Origin: Muribaculaceae bacterium
GTDB taxonomy: Bacteria > Bacteroidota > Bacteroidia > Bacteroidales > Muribaculaceae
Length of the DNA: 33,359 bases
Direction of reading: 5' to 3'
NCBI GenBank assembly: GCA_017483645.1
Contig: JAFUWD010000045.1
Span: 1-33,359 of the forward strand
The first letter of the stretch is position 1. Each line of letters opens with the position of its first letter. The notes beneath the pieces were generated by a model that searched no databases, had not been told where the DNA came from, and saw nothing but the letters and a program-made list of their open reading frames with translations. Both the position numbers and the translations under genes were made by a program. Shown piece after piece: positions 7,755 to 15,651 of this stretch.

Positions 7755-7786
7755 CAAAGATAGCAATTTTTCGGCTCAATAACAAA
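7755..7786 (-). promoter_or_regulatory. Bacteroidetes-type promoter for deoD
   Basis: On the minus strand TTTG (7783-7786), 20 bases, then TATCTTTG (7755-7762) match both halves of the Bacteroidetes promoter consensus. The start site would be near 7751 and the leader about 50 bases. Confidence 0.75.
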
Positions 7787-7805
7787 TTCATGTGGCACAA
7801 CCGGC

Positions 7806-7834
7806 AAAAAGATTCCGTGCGCACCACCGTGCGC
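7806..7834 (-). terminator. Likely terminator of the outer-membrane barrel gene
   Basis: GCGCAC (7819-7824) and GTGCGC (7829-7834) form a GC-rich 6-bp stem with a 4-base loop. Read on the minus strand it is followed by TTTTT (7806-7810). Confidence 0.5.
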
Positions 7835-7856
7835 CAGGCCGGCGGGGCGGGCCGCA

Positions 7857-8579
7857 TCAGAAGTTGATGCCGATGTTCAGCGTCAGGCTGCCGGTGTGCG
7901 TGTCGTCGAAGGCGTCCTGCCCCACGTTGGCCAGTCCCAGCTCATAACTCACGTCGGCATAGCCCATCCCGAAGCCCACGCCGCAGCCCAACTTCAGGCC
8001 GGCGTCGCCTCGCTTGAAAAATCCGTTCTCGTAGCTGCTGAAGGCCACGCGGTCGCCGTAGTCCTTGATGTTGCCGCCCACACCCACACCCACGAATGCG
8101 CCCACAAAAGGCTCGATGGTGACGCGGCTGCGCCAGTCGGCCATGTGCTTGTACTTGAGCAGCAGCGGCACTTGCAGATAGTCGAGGTTATAGGTGAACT
8201 TCGACGTCCGCCCGCCGGAGGTCACCACATTGGAGCTCTTGCCGCCTTTCTGACTGTAGAACAAGCCGGTCTCGAAGAACAGGGGCGTGCGGTAGCTTAG
8301 CTGCACGCCGCCCACCAGCCCCAGGTTGAGGCCCGCTTTCATCGACGTGCCATTGAGGGCGTTGGCCTCGCTGCGCACGCTGGCGGCGTTCAGGCCCAGG
8401 CGCAGTCCGAAGTAGGTGTTGGTGCGGTGCCAAGAGGAGTAGAAGGGGCGTCGGTCGTCGAACGACGCATGGCGGCCCGATTGTCCGTGATGGACAATTA
8501 CCGTGCGGTGGCGGGGCTGCGCGGCCACCGCGCCAGCCGTGAGCACGGCAATGAGCAGGAGGAGTGAGAATCGTTTCAT
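7857..8579 (-). CDS. Outer membrane beta-barrel protein (porin-like family)
   Basis: The 240-residue product starts with a signal peptide (MKRFSLLLLIAVLTAGAVAAQ). Alternating amphipathic strands follow from about residue 50, such as YFGLRLGLNAASVRSE, FFETGLFYSQKGGKSS and VPLLLKYKHM, and it ends in LTLNIGINF, a typical C-terminal aromatic beta-signal. This is the layout of the 8-stranded PorT/OmpW-like barrels widespread in Bacteroidetes. The surface loops vary and no ligand can be inferred. It is transcribed alone, away from the methyltransferase unit. Confidence 0.85.
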   Translation of the reverse strand: MKRFSLLLLIAVLTAGAVAAQPRHRTVIVHHGQSGRHASFDDRRPFYSSWHRTNTYFGLRLGLNAASVRSEANALNGTSMKAGLNLGLVGGVQLSYRTPLFFETGLFYSQKGGKSSNVVTSGGRTSKFTYNLDYLQVPLLLKYKHMADWRSRVTIEPFVGAFVGVGVGGNIKDYGDRVAFSSYENGFFKRGDAGLKLGCGVGFGMGYADVSYELGLANVGQDAFDDTHTGSLTLNIGINF

Positions 8580-9053
8580 ATCGTGTTACGCGTTTTAGGG
8601 TTGGTTTGTTGCAGATAAGACCATGCAAAGCCATAGCGGTTTAACGCCGGTCCCTGCTGAAATCGACCAACAAACCATTTTTCCCGACGAGCCCGCGCCT
8701 GGATGGAAAAAAATTTGCAATTCTCGTTGCTTTGCAGTAATTTCGCATCGGACTTGGGGGAGAAATTCCGAGCCCGCAAGAGAGCATTCGCTATTATTTC
8801 GCGTTCAGCCAAAAGCCTCGCAAACTATTTGGAAATAACGACACTGTGGAATAATTAGTGACAGGCGTTCCGTATGGAGATGCCTCGTCGATCATTATAG
8901 CAATGCACCAACACAAGCGTGGTGTATTCTTATTTGGTCGACTGAGGTTTCCGTGCGAGGCTGCCTCAAAGCTGAACGCAATAAGGTGCATCACGCCCTT
9001 TTTGCGTCGTGGCGTGATTGATAGTTGATGCCATATCGAAAAAACTATCCATC
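8580..9053. other. 474-base intergenic stretch without a clear gene
   Basis: No open frame here has the codon character of a protein gene. The stretch contains AGGCGT/ATGCCT inverted bases near 8865-8885 and an 8-bp inverted repeat at 8990-9018. A 66-codon minus-strand frame (8794-8994) starts MMHLIAFSFEAASHGN and could be a spurious ORF of a repeated noncoding element; I have an unverified impression of similar sequence elsewhere in Bacteroidales. No convincing promoter was found for either flanking gene. Confidence 0.5.
8990..9018 (+). repeat. Inverted repeat upstream of the methyltransferase gene
   Basis: ATCACGCC (8990-8997) and GGCGTGAT (9011-9018) are perfect inverted arms around a 13-base T-rich loop, 36 bases before the methyltransferase ATG. 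No T-run follows, so it is not a standard terminator. It may be an operator or mRNA hairpin controlling the unit. Confidence 0.5.
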
Positions 9054-10145
9054 ATGGCCAACAAAAACCTGAACGCGGCCAAGGCCGCCAAGAAAGACGA
9101 GTTCTACACCCAGCTCACCGACATCGAGCGCGAATTGCAGCACTACTGGCCGCACTTCCGCGGCAAGACGGTGCTGTGCAACTGCGACGACCCCTACGAG
9201 AGCAATTTCTTCAAGTATTTCGCCCTGTGCTTTAACCAGCTGGGCTTGAAAAAACTCATCTGCACGTGCTACAACGGCTCGCCCGTGCAGGGCAGCGAAC
9301 TCATCATCCGTTTCGACGACCTTGACAGCGAGCCGCGCAAACAAGCATTCAAGGTTGAAATCACCGAGGTGCCCGACTTGAACGGCGACGGGGCAGTAGA
9401 CCTGACCGATGTGCGCACTTTGCTACAAAACGACAAAAATGTGCTGTCGCTGCTGCGCACAGGCGACTTCCGCGACCCCGAGTGCGTCGAGCTGCTCAAG
9501 CAGGCCGACGTGGTGGTCACCAACCCGCCGTTCTCGCTGTTCCGCGAATATGTGGCCCAGCTGATAAAATATGACAAAAAATTCCTGATAGTGGGCCATC
9601 AAAATGCCGTTACTTACAAAGAGGTGTTTCCTTTAATTAGAGATAATAAGATATGGTTGGGATATGGATTTAAGGGAGCTGCAGCGCATTTTGTTTCCCC
9701 ATACGAAGATAAGGCCACCGCAGGAAATCATCGTGACGGAATGATTAGGGTTTCTGGAGTGAATTGGTTTACCAATATGGAAATCCCCAAGCGCCATGAA
9801 GAATTGGACCTTGTTTGCCATTATTCGCCTGAGAACTATCCTCATTATGATAACTATGACGCAATAGAGGTGGGCAAAACAGCCGACGTCCCATGTGATT
9901 ATGAAGGCGTCATGGGTGTGCCCATCACTTTTCTTGACAAATACAACCCCGAGCAATTTGAGATTATTGGAATGGCTAAACGAGGAGCGGGCGATCCCAG
10001 ATTAAGGTCAAAAGTATATACAAAAGCAGATTACCAGAATTATAGCGATTTAAATGCAACTCCTACTTTATGGGGTAAGGGTGGAAAATTGTTTAATACC
10101 TATCCCCGTATTCTTATTCGCAATAAAAAACCGGTGAAGTTATGA
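9054..10145 (+). CDS. EcoRI-family adenine-specific DNA methyltransferase
   Basis: This 363-residue protein belongs to the M.EcoRI-like N6-adenine methyltransferases. It has the opening KNLNAAKAAKKDEFYTQ, a motif-I region CNCDDPYESNFFKYFA and the catalytic motif VVVTNPPFSLFREYV (NPPF at 157-160). I chose the ATG at 9054 because the family starts just before this NLNAAK block. Residues 108-119 (DLNGDGAVDLTD) match a dockerin/EF-hand-like calcium loop. The second half (about 9600-10145) is visibly richer in A+T than the first half and than the next gene, which suggests a mosaic origin. Its stop overlaps the nuclease start (ATGA), so the two are translationally coupled as a probable modification/restriction pair. 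Confidence 0.9.
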   Translation: MANKNLNAAKAAKKDEFYTQLTDIERELQHYWPHFRGKTVLCNCDDPYESNFFKYFALCFNQLGLKKLICTCYNGSPVQGSELIIRFDDLDSEPRKQAFKVEITEVPDLNGDGAVDLTDVRTLLQNDKNVLSLLRTGDFRDPECVELLKQADVVVTNPPFSLFREYVAQLIKYDKKFLIVGHQNAVTYKEVFPLIRDNKIWLGYGFKGAAAHFVSPYEDKATAGNHRDGMIRVSGVNWFTNMEIPKRHEELDLVCHYSPENYPHYDNYDAIEVGKTADVPCDYEGVMGVPITFLDKYNPEQFEIIGMAKRGAGDPRLRSKVYTKADYQNYSDLNATPTLWGKGGKLFNTYPRILIRNKKPVKL

Positions 10146-11266
10146 TGACGATACAACAAATCAAGGTGACCGTTGGTGAAATTGTCAAGGGTTATGTGAA
10201 CAACGATGAGCAGGGCGTGCGAGGCTATGACGGAAAGCTCGACATCCGTCCCCCGTACCAGCGCGAGTTTATCTATGACGAAAAGGAGCAGCAGGCCGTT
10301 ATCACCACGGTGCTGCACGGCTATCCGCTCAATGTGATGTACTGGGTGCGCCGCAGCGACGATGCCGAGTGCCCCTTCGAGGTGATGGACGGCCAGCAGC
10401 GCACGCTGTCGCTGTGCGAGTATGTGGCGGGGAAGTTCAGCCATGAGTTCAAGAATTTTTTCAATCAGCCGGCCGATGTTCAGCGGCGAATCCTGGAGTA
10501 CGAGCTCACGGTGTACGTGTGCCAGGGCGATGCGAGCGAGAAATTAGAGTGGTTCCGCACCATCAACATCGCCGGCAAGACGCTCACCGACCAGGAGCTG
10601 CACAATGCCATCTATGCCGGACCCTTTGTGAGCGATGCCAAGCGGCATTTCTCCAAACCTAACTGCGGCGCCTACCGGCTGGGCAAAGACCTGGTGAACG
10701 GCGTGCCCATCCGTCAGGATTTTCTGAAAAAAGCCCTTGAATGGATGGCCGCTCATGAGACCCGTGCCGGTCATCCCCAATCGCCGGTGGGCTACATGGC
10801 GCAGCATCAGCACGACCCCAATGCCAACAACCTGTGGACTTATTTCCAAAATGTGCTCAACTGGGCTTTGACCAACTTCGACCTTCGTCAGTTCCGCCGC
10901 ATCATGAAAGGCCTTGACTGGGCGTTATACTACGACTGTTTCCACGAGCAGACCCTTGATGTGAAGTCGCTGACTGAACGAATGAGGCAGCTGATGCTCG
11001 ACGGTGATGTGCAGCGCAAAGGCGGTATTATTCCCTATGTGCTCACTGGCGATGAGCGAAATCTCGACCTTCGGGCTTTCCCCGACGACATCAAACTGGC
11101 AGTGTATGAGTTTCAAGGGCATCGTTGCAAGGTTTGCGGACAAGAATTTGACTACGCGATGATGGAGGGCGACCACATCACGCCATGGCGTGACGGTGGG
11201 CGTACAGTACAAGAGAATTGCCAGATGCTTTGTCGAGAGTGTAATCGCCGCAAAGGGGCCAAATAG
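10142..11266 (+). CDS. DUF262 domain protein with C-terminal HNH endonuclease
   Basis: The 374-residue protein combines an N-terminal DUF262 (ParB/GmrS-like) domain with an HNH nuclease. DUF262 marks are IRPPYQREFIYD (36-46) and DGQQR (83-87), the motif tied to nucleotide handling in GmrSD-type and SspE-type enzymes. The HNH has zinc pairs CKVC (329-332) and CREC (364-367), the DH dyad 344-345, N359 and N368. The overlap with the methyltransferase stop shows coupled expression. I infer a DNA-cutting partner of the methylase: either restriction blocked by methylation, or a modification-dependent anti-phage nuclease. Base composition returns to that of the host after the AT-rich part of the methylase. 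Confidence 0.85.
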   Translation: MMTIQQIKVTVGEIVKGYVNNDEQGVRGYDGKLDIRPPYQREFIYDEKEQQAVITTVLHGYPLNVMYWVRRSDDAECPFEVMDGQQRTLSLCEYVAGKFSHEFKNFFNQPADVQRRILEYELTVYVCQGDASEKLEWFRTINIAGKTLTDQELHNAIYAGPFVSDAKRHFSKPNCGAYRLGKDLVNGVPIRQDFLKKALEWMAAHETRAGHPQSPVGYMAQHQHDPNANNLWTYFQNVLNWALTNFDLRQFRRIMKGLDWALYYDCFHEQTLDVKSLTERMRQLMLDGDVQRKGGIIPYVLTGDERNLDLRAFPDDIKLAVYEFQGHRCKVCGQEFDYAMMEGDHITPWRDGGRTVQENCQMLCRECNRRKGAK

Positions 11267-11343
11267 TCCTTAAATAGAGGGCAACCACATCATGCCCAAT
11301 GGAGTATTCAGGTCGGGATTATGGTGGATGGGGAGCGGCTGCC

Positions 11344-13275
11344 CTATGGCTTGGGGTTGCGCTCCAAGGCCAGCAAGGCCTTCTTGACGTCGGTACCGGC
11401 CGCAAAACCGCCTATGGAGCCGTCGGCCGCCACCACGCGGTGGCAGGGAACTATCACACACAGCGGGTTGACGTGGCAAGCCTGTGCCACGGCGCGAAAA
11501 GCCTTCGGGCGGCCCACGGCTTGGGCCAGTTCCTTATAGGTGCAAGTGGTTCCGTAGGGAATGCGCCGCAACTGTTGCCATACCAGCGTTTGGAAATCGG
11601 TGCCCGGAGCATGCAGCGGCAGGGAGAAAGATTGGCGCTGGCCGGCAAAATATTCCTGTATTTGTTCCACTGCGTGCTGGAGCAAAGGATTGGTTTCTTG
11701 GGAAACCACGAGGCCGAGTCTTTTGCCAGTTTCCGACAATCGGCTGGCTGCTGTGCCGAATTCAACCAGCGCCACCCCTCGTGGCGATGCCGCCACCGTG
11801 ACGGTGCCCACCGGGCTGTCAATGCGTGTGAAGCACAGCTTTTGTTCGTTCACCGGGTGGATGTCGAGTTGGGCTGCGCGACTCATCATCAATCCGTAGG
11901 CCTGTGCGTAGTCGTTGGCGATGAGGCCGTCGAGAATGGCATCCTTGATGGTGTCCTTTATTTGTCCCACGGGCAGTGATGGTGGCAACCCGAAGGTAGC
12001 CATGATTTCCTGTCCGTTGACAGGCGGCTGGAAATTGCGCACCCGGTCTTTTTCTTCGATGTCAACGAGTTTTTTTCGCACCAAGTCGAAGTTTTCCTTG
12101 TAACGCTGCACGCGCTGCTGGTTTTTGCTGGTGATGTCGGCGCTGCACAGCGTCATCAGGTCGTCGATGTCGTCGCCGGCGTCGAACAACAGACGTCGCA
12201 CGGCGCTGTCGGTCACCTCGTCCTCGACCAGTGCGATGGGCCGCATGTGCAGTCCCACCAGCTTTTTGACATACTTCATGTGCTCGTTCAAGGGGAGCTT
12301 CATCTTGGCGAAGATGCGCGGAATCATCTTCTCGCCCACGAAGTTGTGGTTGTGGAATGTCCACCCCTGGGCCTCGTCCCACCGCTTGGTGGCCGGCTTG
12401 CCCACATCGTGCAGCAGTGCCGCCCATCGCAGCCAAACGTCGGTGCTGGCCGCCGCCACGTTGTCGAGCACTTGCATGGTGTGGATGAAATTGTCCTTGT
12501 GGGCCCGGTTGTGGGTGGTGTCCACCCCCTTGAGAGCCGCCAGCTCTGGGAAGATGAGCGGAAGCAGCCCAGTTTGGTCAAGCAAAATGAATCCGCGCGA
12601 CGGCTTGGGGGAGCGCATGATTTTCATCAGTTCGTCGGCAATCCGCTCGCGGGTGATGATGCGGATGCGGGCAGCATTGCGCGTGATGGCCTGGAGCGTG
12701 ACGGGATGGATGTTGAAATCGAGCTGAGTGGCAAAGCGCACAGCCCGCATCATGCGCAGCGGGTCGTCGCTGAATGTAATGTCGGGGTCGAGCGGCGTGC
12801 GGATGATGCGCCGTTGCAGGTCGCCCACGCCGTCGAAGGGGTCGAGCAACTGGCCATATCGATCGGCATTGAGGCACACGGCCATGGCGTTGATGGTGAA
12901 GTCGCGCCGACGCTGGTCGTCGTCGAGCGTGCCGTCTTCCACGATGGGGTTGCGGCTGTTGCGGTTGTAGCTCTCCCGGCGAGCGCCCACAAACTCCAAC
13001 TCCCAGTCGCGTGTCTTGACTTGTGCCGTGCCATAGGTGCGGAACACCGCCAGGTGCGCCCGTGGCCCGATTTTGCTTGCCACCGCTTGCGCCACTTCTA
13101 TGCCACTACCCACGGTCACGAAATCCATGTCGGTGGAGGGCCGCCCGAGCAGGATGTCGCGCACATAGCCTCCCACCACATAACATTCGCGCTGCAGTGC
13201 GTCGGCCACGCTGCCCACCATCCTGAACACCGGCCGGTCGACAGCCGAAAATATTTTTTGTTGGTCGATTTCCAT
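11344..13275 (-). CDS. Fusion of CCA tRNA nucleotidyltransferase and O6-methylguanine-DNA methyltransferase
   Basis: This single 643-residue frame holds two enzymes. Residues 1 to about 475 are a class II CCA-adding enzyme, which builds or repairs the CCA end of tRNA. They show GGYVRDILLGR, the metal-binding TDMDF, RRDFTINAMA and an HD domain (HKDNFIHTM, ALLHDVGKP, HNHNF). Residues about 476-643 are a complete Ogt/MGMT alkyltransferase with FQTLVWQQLRRIPYGTTCTY, the helix-turn-helix RPKAFRAVAQA and the PCHRV active site (Cys611). The junction falls where CCA enzymes of this order normally end, with no stop; a GTG at the junction could allow independent translation. The start is the ATG at 13275, because the extension to 13401 is not family-like. 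Confidence 0.9.
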   Translation of the reverse strand: MEIDQQKIFSAVDRPVFRMVGSVADALQRECYVVGGYVRDILLGRPSTDMDFVTVGSGIEVAQAVASKIGPRAHLAVFRTYGTAQVKTRDWELEFVGARRESYNRNSRNPIVEDGTLDDDQRRRDFTINAMAVCLNADRYGQLLDPFDGVGDLQRRIIRTPLDPDITFSDDPLRMMRAVRFATQLDFNIHPVTLQAITRNAARIRIITRERIADELMKIMRSPKPSRGFILLDQTGLLPLIFPELAALKGVDTTHNRAHKDNFIHTMQVLDNVAAASTDVWLRWAALLHDVGKPATKRWDEAQGWTFHNHNFVGEKMIPRIFAKMKLPLNEHMKYVKKLVGLHMRPIALVEDEVTDSAVRRLLFDAGDDIDDLMTLCSADITSKNQQRVQRYKENFDLVRKKLVDIEEKDRVRNFQPPVNGQEIMATFGLPPSLPVGQIKDTIKDAILDGLIANDYAQAYGLMMSRAAQLDIHPVNEQKLCFTRIDSPVGTVTVAASPRGVALVEFGTAASRLSETGKRLGLVVSQETNPLLQHAVEQIQEYFAGQRQSFSLPLHAPGTDFQTLVWQQLRRIPYGTTCTYKELAQAVGRPKAFRAVAQACHVNPLCVIVPCHRVVAADGSIGGFAAGTDVKKALLALERNPKP

Positions 13276-13303
13276 GATTGAGGGTGTAAAATTACTAATT
13301 TTT

Positions 13304-13333
13304 TTTGTTATTGTGGAAAAAGTTGTATCTTTG
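13304..13333 (+). promoter_or_regulatory. Bacteroidetes-type promoter for rho
   Basis: TTTG (13304-13307), 18 bases, then TATCTTTG (13326-13333) fit the -33/-7 consensus. Transcription should begin near 13337, leaving a leader of about 210 bases before the rho ATG. Confidence 0.7.
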
Positions 13334-13351
13334 CAAAGAAAAAAGTGCCGC

Positions 13352-13397
13352 ATCCCCGTCGACGGGGATTGCCGGCCTGGCGGAAAAGCCTTTTCCG
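13352..13397 (+). promoter_or_regulatory. Two palindromes in the rho leader
   Basis: ATCCCCGTCGACGGGGAT (13352-13369) is a perfect 18-base palindrome. CGGAAAAG and CTTTTCCG (13381-13397) form a second near-perfect inverted repeat. Both lie within the first 60 bases of the predicted transcript and could act as operator or RNA structure in rho autoregulation, which is known for rho in other bacteria. Confidence 0.5.
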
Positions 13398-13548
13398 TCA
13401 TTCCTTGTTAAAAAATAATCATATTAAACATCCATTTTTTCGTGTCGCACCACGGTTCCCAATAGCCAAAGCGACCGCGCGCCTCAAGTCAAAGAATCAT
13501 GACGCGTGCATCGAAAAAAGAGAAAATCAACAATCTGACATAGTAAAT

Positions 13549-15636
13549 ATGTACAACATCAATGAACTGAACGCAATGGGCGAGGCTCAACTCAAGGAGC
13601 TTGCCAAGTCGATGGGTATTAAGAAAGTGGATTCGATAGAAACCGAAGATTTGGTGTTTCACATCCTTGACCAGCAAGCCATCACCGAGGCTCAGAATGC
13701 GCCCGAGCCTAAGCCCAAGCGCAAGCGCGGGCGCCAGCCCAAGGCTGAAAAGGCCACTAAGGAAGCTGCCGCAGCCACCCCTAAGAAACAAGAAGAAAAG
13801 AAAGACGATAAAAACGACGTGAAGGCGTCCGAGACTCCGGCCGCCGCCTCCAAGGATAAAGAGGATGTCAAGAAAGAAGGCGAGGCTCCTGTGGCAGCCG
13901 CACCCAAGAAAAAGCGCGGACGCCCCTCGGCAGCCGAAAAGGCCGCCCGCGAGGCCGCCGCAGCCGCAACCGCCCCCGACGTGCAAGAGCCGATAGCTGA
14001 ACCGGCCGCCGCCGAACCCGCCGCCGAGCCCGAGGATTCCGCAGCCCCGGCCACCACCGCAGCCCCCAAAAAAGGCCGCCGTGGCCGCATCAAGCGGATG
14101 GATGCGCCTGAAACAGCCGCCGAGGAGCCTGCTGAGGAAGAAGCCCGGTCAAAAGAACAGGAAGAAACACCTGCCGCCGCCCAGGCCGAGCCATCGGGTG
14201 CCGCAGAGGCCGCTGCTGTTACCGACAGCGAGCCGCAGGAGGCCCGCCCGTCGATGTCGCTCAACTCTTTCTTCAACACAGGCGGCAGCACCTTCAAGCC
14301 CCGCACTCAGCAAGAGCGCGAAGAAGCGGCCCGTCGCGCCGAGGAAAATCGCCGCCGTGCCGCCGAAGAGGCAGCCAAAGCGCCCATCATCATCCAAGAG
14401 CCCAAGCCCGAGAAACAAGGCAAGAAAAATAAGAAAAACAAGCAAAACCAACGCCAGCAGCAACAGCAGCAATTGTCGCAAAACGACAATCCGTATGCCG
14501 ACAGCCCCTATAATTTCGAGGGCATTCTCGACGGCATGGGCGTGCTCGAAATCATGCCCGACGGCTATGGCTTCCTGCGGTCGAGCGACTACAACTATCT
14601 GACCTCGCCCGATGATATCTACGTTTCGCAGTCGCAAATCAAGACCTATGGCCTGAAGACCGGCGATGTGGTGGAGTGCTCCATTCGTCCGCCCAAAGAA
14701 GGTGAGAAATACTTCCCCATGTGCCAGGTGAGTTACATCAACGGCCGCACGCCGGAATTTGTGCGTGACCGCGTGCCTTTCGAGCACCTTGTTCCCCTTT
14801 TTCCGGATGAGAAATTCGACTTGGTGAGCAAGATGCGCCCCAACATCTCCCAGCGCGTGGTGGACATGTTTGCCCCCATCGGCAAGGGACAGCGCGGACT
14901 CATTGTGGCTCCGCCCAAGACCGGCAAGACAGTGCTGCTCAAAGACATTGCCAACGCCATCTCGGAGAATCACCCCGAGACCTACATGATCATCTTGCTC
15001 ATCGATGAGCGCCCCGAGGAGGTGACCGACATGGCCCGCAGCGTGAAGGCCGAAGTGATAGCGTCGACCTTCGACGAGCCGGCCGACCGCCATGTGAAAA
15101 TCGCCGACCTCGTTCTCCAGAAAGCCAAGCGACTGGTGGAGTGCGGCCATGACGTGGTGATACTGCTCGACTCAATCACCCGCCTGGCCCGCGCCTACAA
15201 CACCATTGCCCCCGCCTCGGGGAAAATCCTGTCGGGCGGTGTCGATGCCAACGCCCTTCAGCGCCCCAAGCGCTTCTTCGGCGCGGCACGCAACATCGAG
15301 AACGGTGGCAGCCTCACCATCATCGCCACAGCCCTCATTGAGACTGGCTCGAAGATGGATGAGGTGATCTTCGAGGAATTCAAGGGCACCGGCAACATGG
15401 AGCTGCAGCTCGACCGCAAGTTGAGCAACAAGCGCATCTTCCCGGCTGTCGACGTAATGGCGTCGAGTACGCGCCGCGACGACCTGCTGCTGAGCCAGGA
15501 CACGCTGAACCGCATGTGGATTATCCGCCGCTTCCTGAGCGACCGCACGTCGGTCGAGGCGATGGAATTTGTGAAAGAACGCATGGAACGGTCGCGCACC
15601 AACGAGGAGTTCTTCCAGATGATGCAGGAGAAATAA
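13549..15636 (+). CDS. rho: Transcription termination factor Rho with long disordered insert
   Basis: Rho is the hexameric RNA-dependent ATPase that ends transcription. The 695-residue protein is far longer than E. coli Rho (419). It has an N-terminal helical region ([15 protein letters not shown], residues 1-49), then about 270 residues of Ala/Pro/Glu/Lys-rich low-complexity sequence, including AT-hook-like KRKRGRQPK and KKKRGRPSA and a Gln run. The RNA-binding OB fold starts near 323 (GYGFLRS). The ATPase has Walker A APPKTGKT (454-461), Walker [17 protein letters not shown] and the Q-loop [14 protein letters not shown]. Such inserts are known in Bacteroides Rho, where they drive phase separation. 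ruvX follows in the same operon. Confidence 0.97.
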   Translation: MYNINELNAMGEAQLKELAKSMGIKKVDSIETEDLVFHILDQQAITEAQNAPEPKPKRKRGRQPKAEKATKEAAAATPKKQEEKKDDKNDVKASETPAAASKDKEDVKKEGEAPVAAAPKKKRGRPSAAEKAAREAAAAATAPDVQEPIAEPAAAEPAAEPEDSAAPATTAAPKKGRRGRIKRMDAPETAAEEPAEEEARSKEQEETPAAAQAEPSGAAEAAAVTDSEPQEARPSMSLNSFFNTGGSTFKPRTQQEREEAARRAEENRRRAAEEAAKAPIIIQEPKPEKQGKKNKKNKQNQRQQQQQQLSQNDNPYADSPYNFEGILDGMGVLEIMPDGYGFLRSSDYNYLTSPDDIYVSQSQIKTYGLKTGDVVECSIRPPKEGEKYFPMCQVSYINGRTPEFVRDRVPFEHLVPLFPDEKFDLVSKMRPNISQRVVDMFAPIGKGQRGLIVAPPKTGKTVLLKDIANAISENHPETYMIILLIDERPEEVTDMARSVKAEVIASTFDEPADRHVKIADLVLQKAKRLVECGHDVVILLDSITRLARAYNTIAPASGKILSGGVDANALQRPKRFFGAARNIENGGSLTIIATALIETGSKMDEVIFEEFKGTGNMELQLDRKLSNKRIFPAVDVMASSTRRDDLLLSQDTLNRMWIIRRFLSDRTSVEAMEFVKERMERSRTNEEFFQMMQEK

Positions 15637-15651
15637 CAAGCAAGGCTCGCT

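Noticed and set aside
8794-8994. A 66-codon minus-strand frame as a real small protein
   Set aside because: There is no promoter or RBS, composition is unlike a structured protein, and a noncoding repeat explains it equally well. It is listed only within the intergenic entry.
11279-11297. GGGCA/TGCCC hairpin after the nuclease gene as a terminator
   Set aside because: The stem is only five base pairs with a 9-base loop and no T-run, so it is too weak to call.
12247-13281. A 344-codon plus-strand frame opposite the CCA-transferase part
   Set aside because: The complementary strand encodes clear CCA-transferase and HD motifs. The plus-strand reading is His/Val/Gly-rich and has no domain.
13345-13548. 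Extension of rho upstream to 13345
   Set aside because: The added residues are basic and non-family. The predicted start site near 13337 makes this the leader, and MYNINELN is the usual Bacteroidales Rho N-terminus.
14149-15150. A 333-codon minus-strand frame opposite rho
   Set aside because: It mirrors the rho insert and ATPase. The leucine/phenylalanine run is only the reverse reading of the Gln/Lys-rich insert.
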